DNA from: JAXDMU01 sp963762435 | Lineage (GTDB): Bacteria > Pseudomonadota > Alphaproteobacteria > ATCC43930 > CGMCC-115725 | Direction: 5' to 3' | Length of the DNA stretch: 64,000 nt | NCBI GenBank assembly: GCA_963762435.1 | Contig: CAVXLN010000003.1 | Location: forward strand, 310,001 to 374,000 | Notes under the pieces: generated by a model | Seen by the model: only the letters and a program-made list of their open reading frames with translations | Told to the model about the DNA's origin: nothing | Databases searched by the model: none | In this document: piece after piece, positions 8,413-16,791 of the stretch | How the letters are laid out: each line of letters opens with the position of its first letter | Position numbering within the stretch: position 1 is the first letter of the stretch | Translations under genes and position numbers: made by a program

Positions 8413-9393
8413 ATGGTAAAGGGCGCCGTCATACTGGGCCTCGTCGGCATGGCCCTCTTCACCGGGCTGCTGATCTATGAGGGCGCCGGCACGGTCGCTT
8501 CCGTGCTGTTGGATGCCGGGTTCGGCCTCGTCTGGGCCAGCCTCTTCCATATCGTGCCGATGATCGTGAATGCCGCGGCCTGGCGCATGCTGTTCGTGGC
8601 CGGGCCGATGCCGACGCTGCTGCAGATGCTGCATGCCGTCTGGATCCGGGAATCGGTCAACGGCCTGCTGCCGGTCGCCCGCATCGGCGGCGAGGTCGTC
8701 TCCTATCGCGTGCTGACCGGACAGGGCTTCAAATCGAGCCCGGTGGCGGCGAGCCTGATCGCCGACATCACGCTGGCGATCATGAGCCAGTTCCTGTTCA
8801 CGGTCGCGGGCCTGGTGCTGCTGCTGCTGCGCATCGAGGATACCGACGCGATCTGGCGCATCATCGGCGGCCTGTTGGCATTCCTGCCGATGGTCGGCGG
8901 GCTCGTCGCGGTCCAGCAGATCGGCATCGTCAATCTGGGCTCGAAGCTGGTCGGCGCCCTGTTCGGCGACCATTGGGCCGATCTCGTCGGCAATGCCGCG
9001 CGGCTCGACCGGGTGCTGCGGCTGGTCTATCGGCGCGTCAGCCGCGTGCTGGGCTCGATCACGCTGCAGCTTCTAGGCTGGACGCTCGGCACCGGCGAGA
9101 TCTGTCTCGCCCTCAATTTCCTCGGTCATCCTGTGACGCTCTACGACGCCTTCCTGATGGAGGCGATCGCCCAGGCGATCAGCTCGGCCGCCTTCGTGGT
9201 GCCGGGCGCGCTCGGCGTCCAGGAAGGGGGCTTCGTGCTGATCGGCAGCCTGTTGGGGCTCGAGCCCGATATCGCCCTGGCGGTAGCCCTCGTCCGCCGC
9301 TTCCGCGACGTGCTGATCTTCGTGCCGGGCCTGGTCGCCTGGCAGATCGGCGAGGCGCACAAGCTGTCGGTCAGGCGCCACCCGGCGGAGTGA
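8413..9393 (+). CDS. hpnL: Hopanoid-associated membrane protein HpnL (flippase-like)
   Basis: This 326-residue polytopic membrane protein belongs to the lysylphosphatidylglycerol synthase-like/flippase-like TM family (PF03706). It has about seven or eight hydrophobic segments. RESVNGLLPVARIGGEVVSYR and, near the C-terminus, VPGALGVQEGGFVLIG are the family landmarks. Its place directly after hpnK matches the HpnL assignment in hopanoid clusters. The role is inferred to be transport or membrane handling of modified hopanoids and has not been shown biochemically. It starts 13 nt after the hpnK stop. Its 3' end overlaps the convergent HAD gene by 23 bp. Confidence 0.88.
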   Translation: MVKGAVILGLVGMALFTGLLIYEGAGTVASVLLDAGFGLVWASLFHIVPMIVNAAAWRMLFVAGPMPTLLQMLHAVWIRESVNGLLPVARIGGEVVSYRVLTGQGFKSSPVAASLIADITLAIMSQFLFTVAGLVLLLLRIEDTDAIWRIIGGLLAFLPMVGGLVAVQQIGIVNLGSKLVGALFGDHWADLVGNAARLDRVLRLVYRRVSRVLGSITLQLLGWTLGTGEICLALNFLGHPVTLYDAFLMEAIAQAISSAAFVVPGALGVQEGGFVLIGSLLGLEPDIALAVALVRRFRDVLIFVPGLVAWQIGEAHKLSVRRHPAE

Positions 9394-9973
9394 CGGCGTA
9401 AAGGGCCGGGATATCGGCCAAGCGCGGGACGGCCCAATAGCCAGCCCGCCTTTCCGTCGCCGCGATCGTGGGATCGAACAGGACGCGGTGCGGGATGCCG
9501 GCCGCCTCCGCCGCCTCGAGATCGCGCATCCGATCGCCGATCGCCCAACTCGCCGCCGGATCGAGATCGAGCTCGCGGATCGCTTCGAGGACCATGCCGG
9601 GTGCGGGCTTGCGCCAGCCGGGAAAGCGCGGGGCGGGATCGTCCGGCGCGTCGGGCGCGTGATAGACGCGGTCGATCACGATGCCCTGCTGGCGGAAGCG
9701 CTCGGTCATCCAGCCCATCAGAAGCTGGTAGTCCGCCTCGGTGAAGAGGCCGCGGCCGATGCCCGACTGGTTGGTCGCGATCACCAGCCGGAACCCCTCG
9801 CCCGCGAAGAAGCGCAGCAATGCTGCGATACCGTCGACGAAGCGGCACTCCTCGATCCGATGCAGAAAGCCGGTATCGACATTGATGACGCCGTCGCGAT
9901 CGAGAATAAGGGCACGATTCAGAATTCTCTCTCCTTCTTCGGAGCAGGAATCACCGGCTGGAGCAGAAGCCAC
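9371..9973 (-). CDS. HAD-IIIA phosphatase, GmhB-like, lacking the zinc loop
   Basis: Motif I is DRDGVINVDTGFL, motif II ATNQSGIGRG, the lysine motif GWRKPAPGM and motif III GDRMRDLEAAEAAG. These match D-glycero-D-manno-heptose-1,7-bisphosphate 7-phosphatase, which acts in LPS core heptose synthesis. GmhB normally has a Cys/His zinc loop ending in CRKPxPGM; here the loop reads YHAPDAPDDPAPRFPGWRKP with no cysteine, so zinc binding looks lost. Substrate is therefore uncertain; other sugar phosphates are possible. The longest start is GTG 9973. GAAGGAG sits 8 nt before an in-frame CTG at 9922, just ahead of NRALILDRDG, which may be the true start. Confidence 0.75.
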   Translation of the reverse strand: MASAPAGDSCSEEGERILNRALILDRDGVINVDTGFLHRIEECRFVDGIAALLRFFAGEGFRLVIATNQSGIGRGLFTEADYQLLMGWMTERFRQQGIVIDRVYHAPDAPDDPAPRFPGWRKPAPGMVLEAIRELDLDPAASWAIGDRMRDLEAAEAAGIPHRVLFDPTIAATERRAGYWAVPRLADIPALYAVTPPGGA

Positions 9974-9975
9974 GA

Positions 9976-10449
9976 TCAGGATAACGGAAGAAACATCGGA
10001 AGCTCGTAGCGTCTGCGTCCGTCGAAGATGATCGAGGTCTCGATTCGGTTGACGCTGGGCCAGCTGGTGAAATGGTCGAGCCCCAGATCCTTGAGATGCT
10101 GGGTGTCGCGAACGGCCACATGGACTACGACATCGTAACGGCCGGACAGGAGAAAAGCGGACCGGACCTCCGGCATCTTGACCACCGCATCCATGAACGC
10201 GTCGACCGCGCTGCGGTCGTATTGGGACAGCTCGATCATGAACAGAGCCTCGAGCCCGATCCCAAGCGCCCTCGGCTCGACTTCGACATGGGTCCCGCGC
10301 AGGACCCCGCCATCGCGCATCCGCTTGATCCGCTCATGCGTCGAGGACGGCGCTAGGCCGACCTCGGCGGCGATCTCCTTGACCGACAGCCGAGCATTGT
10401 TTTGCAAAAGGCGGAGAATCCCGACGTCCATTCGGTCAAGATCGATCAA
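9976..10449 (-). CDS. Lrp/AsnC family transcriptional regulator
   Basis: This protein of about 157 residues has an N-terminal winged helix-turn-helix (IDLDRMDVGILRLLQ, then VKEIAAEVGLAPSSTHERIKRM). The C-terminal RAM/Lrp effector domain includes SGRYDVVVHVAVRD and SIIFDGRR. The TTG at 10449 was chosen because GGAG lies 10 nt upstream, the length equals that of typical Lrp proteins, and about 90 bp is left for the divergent promoters. ATG 10527 would add a tail unlike the family and leave only 12 bp between divergent starts. The regulated gene is unknown; the divergent CPBP gene is the obvious candidate. Confidence 0.85.
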   Translation of the reverse strand: MIDLDRMDVGILRLLQNNARLSVKEIAAEVGLAPSSTHERIKRMRDGGVLRGTHVEVEPRALGIGLEALFMIELSQYDRSAVDAFMDAVVKMPEVRSAFLLSGRYDVVVHVAVRDTQHLKDLGLDHFTSWPSVNRIETSIIFDGRRRYELPMFLPLS

Positions 10450-10539
10450 AGCGAAAAATCTCCGGAAATTATTCGTTCTACCCGCGTATCTACCGCTGAT
10501 AATATCATCATAGCGACTAAACTCCATACGGACTTCGGC

Positions 10540-11454
10540 ATGGCTTCTTACGAACTTTCCACGACGGGGACGATGCCGCCGGAGCCCGGCAGCACATTCG
10601 ATATCCGGCCGACTGCGGCCGGGCGAGCCAGGGCCTTCGGACTGGCTGTTCTCTATCTTGCTCTTTTCGCTCTCATGACGGCGGCGCTGCTGTACGGGTC
10701 GGCAGCTCTGGGCCTCGCACCGCTCCATAGCGAAACGCCGTTTCAGAAGTTCCTGCATGAATGCGCCGCCGTCGCCGCAACGGTGCTCGCCGTCGCAGTG
10801 CTGGGCCGCCTCACGCGCGAACCGATCGCCCGGTTCGGCTTCGCCGTGACGGGCGCCGGGCGGGATTCGCTGATCGGGCTGGCCGCGGGCTTCGTGTCGG
10901 TGGCAGGCACTCTGGGCGCCATCGCGGCGCTGGGCGGCTGCGCGGCCGGCGGCTTGGTGCTGGCACCCGGCTGGCTCTATCTCGCGGCCTACTATGCCTT
11001 GCTCGATTTCGGCGTGGCGGTCTTCGAGGAAGGGGTGTGCCGATCCTTCATGCTGGTGCAGCTGTCGCGGGCTTTCGGCTTCTGGCCGGCCGCAATCTTG
11101 ACATCCGCCCTGTTCGCCCTCGCCCATGCGGGAAACGCCAGCGAGGCGCCGTTCGGTCTGCTGATGGCCGGCGTAGCCGGCCTGGTGCTCGCCTATTCCT
11201 TCCGGCGCTCGGGCACCCTGTGGTTCGCGATCGGCTGGCACCTGGCTTACGATTATGTCGAAGACTTCATCTTTGGCGTCCCCGACAGCGGCCATCCTCA
11301 GGAAGACGCGTTGCTGCACACCGTGCTCAACGGACCCAACTGGCTGACCGGCGGCGCGGTCGGGCCGGAGGCAAGCGTCGTATCGCTCGCCATGCCGCTG
11401 GCGCTGGTGCTGGTGCTCGTCATCCGCTTCGCCCTGCCGCGCCGCGTCGTGTGA
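10540..11454 (+). CDS. CPBP family intramembrane metalloprotease
   Basis: This membrane protein of about 304 residues has some eight hydrophobic segments. The CPBP (Abi, PF02517) motifs are present: FEEGVCRSF gives the EExxxR glutamate pair, FALAHAGN supplies the first histidine and GWHLAYDYVED the second. These proteins are related to eukaryotic CAAX proteases; bacterial substrates are mostly unknown. ATG 10540 was chosen, with ATG 10573 after GGGGACG as an alternative. The gene is divergent from the Lrp regulator across an AT-rich gap, which suggests direct control. It is followed about 100 bp later by asnB. Confidence 0.82.
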   Translation: MASYELSTTGTMPPEPGSTFDIRPTAAGRARAFGLAVLYLALFALMTAALLYGSAALGLAPLHSETPFQKFLHECAAVAATVLAVAVLGRLTREPIARFGFAVTGAGRDSLIGLAAGFVSVAGTLGAIAALGGCAAGGLVLAPGWLYLAAYYALLDFGVAVFEEGVCRSFMLVQLSRAFGFWPAAILTSALFALAHAGNASEAPFGLLMAGVAGLVLAYSFRRSGTLWFAIGWHLAYDYVEDFIFGVPDSGHPQEDALLHTVLNGPNWLTGGAVGPEASVVSLAMPLALVLVLVIRFALPRRVV

Positions 11455-11552
11455 CGGAGAGGTGAACCAGCGCGCGCAGAAGTCTCCAGTGGACGCGCGC
11501 GGGCGCTTAAGGTAACTCGGCCTTTAAACAGAACAAAGGCCGTTGATCTGCC

Positions 11553-13490
11553 ATGTGCGGCTTTACCGGATTTCTCGATCTCGACCGGGCGACGGGAACG
11601 GACACGCTCGCCAGCACGATCGGCCGCATGATGGACATGATCGCCCATCGCGGCCCCGACGACGAGTCGAGCTGGGTCGATGCCGAGGCCGGGGTGGCGC
11701 TGGGTTTCCGCCGCCTCGCCATCGTCGATCTCACCCCGGCCGGGCGGCAGCCGATGGTCTCGGCCTCCGGCCGCTTCGTCATGATCTATAATGGCGAGGT
11801 CTATAATGCCGAGGAGCTCCGGCCCGAGCTGACCTCCCGCGGCATCCCGTTCCGCGGTCATTCCGATACCGAAATCATCCTGGAAGCCTTTGCCGCCTGG
11901 GGCGTGGACGCGGTGTTGCCCAAACTGATCGGCATGTTCGCGATCGCCCTCTGGGACCGGCAGGAGCGGCGGCTGACGCTCGTGCGCGACCGGATGGGGA
12001 TCAAGCCGCTCTATTACGGTCGGATGGGACGAACCTTCTTCTTCGGCTCGCAACCCAAGAGTTTCGAGCCGCATCCCGACTGGCGCTTCGAGATCGATCG
12101 CGAGACGCTGGCCTCGTTCCTGCGCTTCGCCTATGTGCCGGGCGCGCGCTCGATCCATCGGGATCTGCACCAGCTGAAGCCCGGTCATCTGGCCGAGGTC
12201 GCGAGCGACGGCACCGTTACCGAGCGCTGCTATTGGGACATCCGCGCCAAGGCGGCCGCCGGGCGGAGCGAGCGCGCCGGCGAGGATGATGCCGCCGCGG
12301 TGGAGGCACTCGACACGCTGCTGCGCGATGCGGTGAAGCGGCGGATGATCGCCGACGTGCCGCTGGGCGCCCTCCTCTCTGGCGGCATCGACAGCTCGAC
12401 CGTGGTGGCGCTGATGCAGGCGCAAAGCGACCGGCCAGTCAAAACCTTCACGATCGGCTTCAATGCCGAAGGCTATGACGAGGCGCCCTATGCCGCTGCG
12501 GTGGCGAAGCATCTCGGCACCGATCATCACGAGCTCTATGTCGAGCCTGCCCATGCGCTCGATCTCGTGCCGCGCCTGGCCGATTGGTATGATGAGCCCT
12601 TCGCCGATGCGTCACAGATCCCCACCCTGCTCGTCTCGGAGCTGGCGCAGGGCGAGGTCAAGGTGGCGCTGTCGGGCGATGGCGGCGACGAGCTGTTCGC
12701 CGGCTATACCCGCTATCTCCACGGCAATCGCGTGATCGGCTGGACCGGTGCGGTCCCGCGGCCGCTGCGCGATGCCGGTGCCTATCTGCTGGATGCGGTG
12801 CCGGCCGGCACCTGGAACGGCTTCGCCGAGCTGCTGCCGGCGGCACTCCGGCCCGTGCGGCCGGCCGATCGCGCCGCCAAGCTGGCCGAGCTGCTGCGCT
12901 CGCCGGTCGATGAGCTGCTTTATCGCCAGCTCGTCTCGCATTGGGCCGATCCCGAGACGCTGCTGCCCGGCATCGCCGAGCCGGTCGACCCGGTCTGGAG
13001 CGGCGCCTTGACGCCGGAAGTGCCGGATCTGGTCGAACGCATGCAGCTCATCGACATGCTGACATATCTACCCGACGACATCCTGACCAAGCTCGACCGG
13101 GCCAGCATGGCGGTGGGGTTGGAAGCGCGCGTGCCGCTGATCGATCATCGGGTGGTCGAGCACGCCTTCCATCTGCCGGCGCATCAGCGCATCCGCAATG
13201 GCGAGACCAAGTGGCTTTTGCGCCAGGTGCTCGACCGGTATGTGCCGAAATCGCTCATCGACCGGCCGAAGATGGGGTTCGGCGTGCCGATCGATCGCTG
13301 GCTGCGCGGGCCGCTCCGGGACTGGGCCGAGGATCTACTCGACCCCGTGCGGCTCGGCGAGAGCGGGCTCGCTGCCGCGCCGATCCGCCGACGCTGGGAG
13401 CAGCATCTCTCCGGGGCCACGAATGCGCAATATCCGCTTTGGTGCGTGCTGATGTACCAGTCCTGGCATCGCCGCTGGTCCGCACGATGA
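11553..13490 (+). CDS. asnB: Asparagine synthase (glutamine-hydrolysing)
   Basis: This is a 645-residue class II amidotransferase. Cys2, immediately after the initiator, is the glutaminase nucleophile. RLAIVDLTPAGRQPM and YNGEVYNAEELR belong to the N-terminal glutaminase domain. LLSGGIDSSTVVALM is the ATP pyrophosphatase loop of the synthetase domain, and SGDGGDELFAGYTRY is the downstream conserved block. The enzyme converts aspartate, glutamine and ATP to asparagine; relatives amidate carbohydrate or peptide substrates in surface polymer clusters. The last codons overlap the following marR-type gene by 4 nt (ATGA), an unusual partner for asnB. Confidence 0.9.
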   Translation: MCGFTGFLDLDRATGTDTLASTIGRMMDMIAHRGPDDESSWVDAEAGVALGFRRLAIVDLTPAGRQPMVSASGRFVMIYNGEVYNAEELRPELTSRGIPFRGHSDTEIILEAFAAWGVDAVLPKLIGMFAIALWDRQERRLTLVRDRMGIKPLYYGRMGRTFFFGSQPKSFEPHPDWRFEIDRETLASFLRFAYVPGARSIHRDLHQLKPGHLAEVASDGTVTERCYWDIRAKAAAGRSERAGEDDAAAVEALDTLLRDAVKRRMIADVPLGALLSGGIDSSTVVALMQAQSDRPVKTFTIGFNAEGYDEAPYAAAVAKHLGTDHHELYVEPAHALDLVPRLADWYDEPFADASQIPTLLVSELAQGEVKVALSGDGGDELFAGYTRYLHGNRVIGWTGAVPRPLRDAGAYLLDAVPAGTWNGFAELLPAALRPVRPADRAAKLAELLRSPVDELLYRQLVSHWADPETLLPGIAEPVDPVWSGALTPEVPDLVERMQLIDMLTYLPDDILTKLDRASMAVGLEARVPLIDHRVVEHAFHLPAHQRIRNGETKWLLRQVLDRYVPKSLIDRPKMGFGVPIDRWLRGPLRDWAEDLLDPVRLGESGLAAAPIRRRWEQHLSGATNAQYPLWCVLMYQSWHRRWSAR

Positions 13491-13978
13491 CCCGGCGCTC
13501 GACCAGTGCCGCACCGGAGCTCGAGCTGCCGACGGAAGGATTCAGCAAGCCCGAGGAAAGCCTGGGCTATCGGCTGTGGCATGTGCTGCATGCCTATCAG
13601 CGCAGCCTGGAGCAGGCGCTGTGCGGGCTCGACCTCACGCATCTTCAATACGTGCTGCTGGTGCAGAGCGCCTATCTCGCCCATAACGGCCAGGTGCCGT
13701 CCCAGGCGCGGCTGGCCCAAGCGTCGGGCCTCGACAAGATGATGGTGTCGAAGGTCGTCCGGCTCCTGGAAGAGAAGCGCTATGTCACGCGCGGGCCGCA
13801 CCCGGACGATCCGCGCGCCAACCGGGTCGATGTGACCGAGGCGGGCAGCGCCATCCTGAAGGTCGCGATGCCGCTGGCCCGCGCCACCCACGACCGGTTC
13901 TTCGGCTGCCTCGGCCCCGAAACCGAACATCTCGGCCGGCTGCTCGATGCCCTGATGGCGGCGCGCGTCACGCGCTGA
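13487..13978 (+). CDS. MarR family transcriptional regulator
   Basis: This 163-residue protein has a MarR winged helix-turn-helix. SLGYRLWHVLHAYQRSLEQAL is the dimerisation helix. ARLAQASGLDKMMVSKVVRLLEEKRYVTR is the recognition region, with DDPRANRVDVTEAG as the wing. It probably senses a small ligand and represses local genes. The ATG overlaps the asnB stop, so the two are translationally coupled. A hairpin follows about 30 nt after the stop. Confidence 0.88.
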   Translation: MTRRSTSAAPELELPTEGFSKPEESLGYRLWHVLHAYQRSLEQALCGLDLTHLQYVLLVQSAYLAHNGQVPSQARLAQASGLDKMMVSKVVRLLEEKRYVTRGPHPDDPRANRVDVTEAGSAILKVAMPLARATHDRFFGCLGPETEHLGRLLDALMAARVTR

Positions 13979-14008
13979 CTTTTGCTGCACAGCAACGTCG
14001 CAAAGCTT

Positions 14009-14041
14009 GCGCGAGCTGCCTTTAATTTAGGCAGTTCGCGC
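14009..14041. terminator. Hairpin between marR-type gene and porin gene
   Basis: Arms gcgcgagctgcct (14009-14021) and aggcagttcgcgc (14029-14041) pair over 13 bp with one G-T mismatch around a 7 nt loop. There is no T-run after the stem on either strand, so it is a weak intrinsic terminator at best. It could instead be an operator for the adjacent regulator or an mRNA-stabilising stem. Confidence 0.45.
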
Positions 14042-14162
14042 CAAACCTGTGCGTTGCGCGGGCCTCAACCGCTGGCACGGATATTGATATAAAAAATTTA
14101 TATAGCTCTCTCGGGGGAGGGCGGACGCTCTTGATGCTCCACAAAAAGGGGAAAATGGGATC

Positions 14163-15452
14163 ATGAAATTGAGAGCGAGCATGTTCTGCTCCTTGGTCGC
14201 CCTTGCCGCCGCCGCGGGGACGGCGCCGGCGCTCGCCGATGAGACACCCGCCGCGACCCCCGCACCGGATGCTGCCCCAGCAGCACCGGACGCCGCCGCC
14301 GATGCCGGCCCGCCCGGCTTCAAGATTTCCGGCCATATCGAGGCCGGTGTCACGGCCAATCCGGAATCGCCCAACGATCGCCTGAATTTCGGCCAGCTCT
14401 TCACCGACAAGAGCAACCAGTTGCTGCTGAACCAGGCGCTGATCACGGCCGAGCAGCCGCTCGACCCCAAGGCGACCGGTTTTGATTGGGGCTTCCGCTT
14501 CCAAGCCATGTACGGCACGGATGCGCGCTACACCCATTTCCCGGACGAGCTCGACCGCGTCATCCATGACCGCACCCAGCTCGACATCGTCGAGGCGAAT
14601 GTCCAGGCGCACCTGCCCTTCGTCAGCGATGGCGGCGTCGATGTGAAGCTCGGCCAATATGCCACGCCGATCGGCTACGAGGTGATCGACGCCACCGGCA
14701 ACCCGTTCTATTCGCACTCCTACATCTTCAATTTCGGCATCCCGCTGAAGCATACCGGCGGCTATTTCACGGCCCATCTGAGCGACACCTTCGACCTCTA
14801 TCTGGGCGGCGACACCGGCATCAACACCGGCGTCGGCAAGGGCGACAACAACAACTCGGCGTCGTTCTTCGGCGGTTTCGGCCTCAACAACCTGCTCGAC
14901 GGGAAGCTGACCATCCTGGCGCTCACCCATATCGGCCCGGAAAATCCAAGCGACACGCCCGGCATCGACGCCAACAGCGCCGTGCGCGAGCTGTTCGACG
15001 TGGTCGCCACCTATAAATATTCGGACACGACGACGCTGACGACCGAGCTCAACTATATCCATGACGACGGCTTCCACGCCCAGGCCTTCGGTGCCGCGCA
15101 ATATATCTCCTACACGCTCAACGACGTGGTGACGCTGAATGCGCGCGGCGAAATATTCCGCGACGATAACGGCTTCTTCGTCGCGGCCTTTCGCAACCCG
15201 CTCGACTTCATCGATATCGAGCGCGGCCTGCCACCCACGGCGCCGGCCATCGGCGGCGGTCCGACCACCTACGGCGAGATCACGCTGGGCGCCGCCATCA
15301 AGCCCGACCTCGGGCTGCCGGACCCGATCTCGAGCTTCAGCATCCGGCCGGAACTGCGCTTCGACGGGGCGCTCAACGGCACCAAGCCGTTCGACGATCA
15401 GACGGAGAGCGGCCAGGTCACGATGGCGGTCGATTTCATCCTCGCTTTCTGA
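14163..15452 (+). CDS. Outer-membrane beta-barrel porin-like protein (BBP2/OmpL-like)
   Basis: This 429-residue protein has a clear signal peptide (MKLRASMFCSLVALAAAAGTAPALA), then an Ala/Pro-rich linker. The rest is built of alternating amphipathic strands such as FKISGHIEAGVTAN, GFDWGFRFQAMYGTD and GVDVKLGQYATPIGYEV. It ends in the hydrophobic/aromatic strand VTMAVDFILAF expected of an outer-membrane barrel. This matches the putative beta-barrel porin-2 family (PF07642). Substrate is unknown. AAAAAGGGG precedes the ATG. An AT-rich patch at 14083-14106, unusual in this GC-rich DNA, probably holds the promoter. Confidence 0.78.
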   Translation: MKLRASMFCSLVALAAAAGTAPALADETPAATPAPDAAPAAPDAAADAGPPGFKISGHIEAGVTANPESPNDRLNFGQLFTDKSNQLLLNQALITAEQPLDPKATGFDWGFRFQAMYGTDARYTHFPDELDRVIHDRTQLDIVEANVQAHLPFVSDGGVDVKLGQYATPIGYEVIDATGNPFYSHSYIFNFGIPLKHTGGYFTAHLSDTFDLYLGGDTGINTGVGKGDNNNSASFFGGFGLNNLLDGKLTILALTHIGPENPSDTPGIDANSAVRELFDVVATYKYSDTTTLTTELNYIHDDGFHAQAFGAAQYISYTLNDVVTLNARGEIFRDDNGFFVAAFRNPLDFIDIERGLPPTAPAIGGGPTTYGEITLGAAIKPDLGLPDPISSFSIRPELRFDGALNGTKPFDDQTESGQVTMAVDFILAF

Positions 15453-15536
15453 ACTTTAATGGCGACTTCAGCCTTGGGCCAAGGCCCAGGGCTGAAGTAG
15501 GCTGGCGCCCGATATAATCTCGGGAGAAACGCCCTC

Positions 15537-16535
15537 GTGAAAGCTTTGCTGAGCATCGGGCCTGGCGGCCCGGAAACCCTGGTCATCCAAGACCGTCCCG
15601 ATCCCGTGCCCGGCCCGGGCGAGGTGCTGATCAAGGTCAAAGCCTGCGGCGTCAATTTCCCAGATGTCCTGATCATCCAGGATCTCTATCAATTCAAGCC
15701 GCAGCGGCCTTTCGCGCCCGGCAGCGAGGTCTCGGGCATCGTCGAGGCGCTGGGCGAGGGTGTCGACCATCTCAAGATCGGCGACCGGGTCATCGGCTCG
15801 GCCGGCTGGGGCGGCATGTCGGAGAAGCTGGTTCTTGCCGCCAGCCGGTGCATCCCGATGCCGGACGCGATGCCGTTCGATGTGGCCTCCGCCTTCATCC
15901 TGACCTACGGCACCTCGCATCACGCCTTGAAGGACCGCGCCCGGATCAAGCCGGGCGAGACGCTGCTGGTGCTGGGCGCGGCCGGCGGCGTCGGCATCGC
16001 CACGGTCGAGCTCGGCAAGGCCGCCGGTGCCCGCGTCGTCGCTGCCGCCTCGTCCGAGGAGAAGGTGGCGCTCGCCAAGCTTCACGGCGCCGATGTCGGC
16101 ATCGTCTATCCCGAAGGCCCGTTCGACAAGGAGGGCGCCAAGGCGCTCACCGACCTGTTCAAGGAGGCCTGCGGCAAGAACGGCGCCGATGTCATCTACG
16201 ACCCGGTCGGCGGCGCCTATGCTGAGGCGGCGCTGAGGGCGATCGCCTGGGAAGGGCGGTTCCTGGTCGTGGGCTTCCCGGCCGGCATCCCGAAGATCCC
16301 GCTCAATCTGGCGTTGCTCAAAGCCTGTCAGATCGTCGGCGTGTTCTGGGGCGCCTTCGCCCAGCGCGAGCCCGAGCGCAACCGGGCGAATAATCAGGAG
16401 CTGATGGATCTCTACGCCAAGGGCGTCTTGAAGCCCGAGATCTCGGAACGCTTCCCGCTCGAGCGCGCCCCCGAGGCGATCAAGCGCCTGGCCGAACGCA
16501 AGGCGATGGGCAAGCTCGTGGTGGTGATGGAGTAG
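15537..16535 (+). CDS. NADPH:quinone oxidoreductase family protein (MDR superfamily)
   Basis: This 332-residue medium-chain dehydrogenase/reductase lacks zinc-binding residues. The N-terminal GroES-like fold carries VNFPDVLIIQDLYQ and PFAPGSEVSGIVEALGEGV. The Rossmann fold carries LVLGAAGGVGIATVELGKAAGA, and DVIYDPVGG follows. It probably reduces quinones or enoyl compounds with NADPH in the cytoplasm. The start is GTG 15537, 12 nt after GGGAGA; no ATG fits the conserved MKALL-type N-terminus. It is monocistronic, followed by repeat DNA. Confidence 0.87.
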   Translation: MKALLSIGPGGPETLVIQDRPDPVPGPGEVLIKVKACGVNFPDVLIIQDLYQFKPQRPFAPGSEVSGIVEALGEGVDHLKIGDRVIGSAGWGGMSEKLVLAASRCIPMPDAMPFDVASAFILTYGTSHHALKDRARIKPGETLLVLGAAGGVGIATVELGKAAGARVVAAASSEEKVALAKLHGADVGIVYPEGPFDKEGAKALTDLFKEACGKNGADVIYDPVGGAYAEAALRAIAWEGRFLVVGFPAGIPKIPLNLALLKACQIVGVFWGAFAQREPERNRANNQELMDLYAKGVLKPEISERFPLERAPEAIKRLAERKAMGKLVVVME

Positions 16536-16540
16536 TTGAC

Positions 16541-16672
16541 TCCCTCTCCCGCCCGGCGGGAGAGGGTCGGGGTGAGGGAGAATAGGCAAGATGCTTCAAG
16601 AGCTTGCGTCATTCCCTCACCCTCCCGCTAACGCGGGCCCCTCCCTCTCCCGCCTAGCGGGCGAGGGGATTC
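16541..16672. repeat. GC-rich palindromic intergenic repeats (REP-like)
   Basis: Two palindromic units, ctcccgcccggcgggag (about 16546-16562) and ctcccgcctagcgggcgag (about 16648-16666), sit in the gap after the oxidoreductase gene. The first continues into ggggtgagggag, and its inverse ccctcaccc appears at about 16615-16623, so the whole segment can fold on itself. A related unit occurs at 44249-44276. These behave as dispersed intergenic repeats rather than a CRISPR: units are few, unequal and inverted. Confidence 0.65.
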
Positions 16673-16791
16673 AATCAAGCATGACAACGAATTAATCTTC
16701 CCGCAGGCTCGGCGTAATGCCGGCTCGCCATATGTAGTCCCGACACAGCCGTCCGCCGGACGGTGGCAAGGGTACAGTTGGTGAGGGGATC

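Noticed and set aside
10450..10527. N-terminal extension of the Lrp regulator from ATG 10527
   Set aside because: The added residues are unlike the family, and only 12 bp would remain for divergent promoters; TTG 10449 has a good ribosome-binding site.
14022..15101. 359-codon open frame antisense to the porin gene
   Set aside because: The plus strand has a signal peptide, barrel strands and a ribosome-binding site; the antisense frame has none.
16541..16672. Possible CRISPR-like array
   Set aside because: The units are palindromic, few and unequal, without regular spacers, and no cas genes are in the window.
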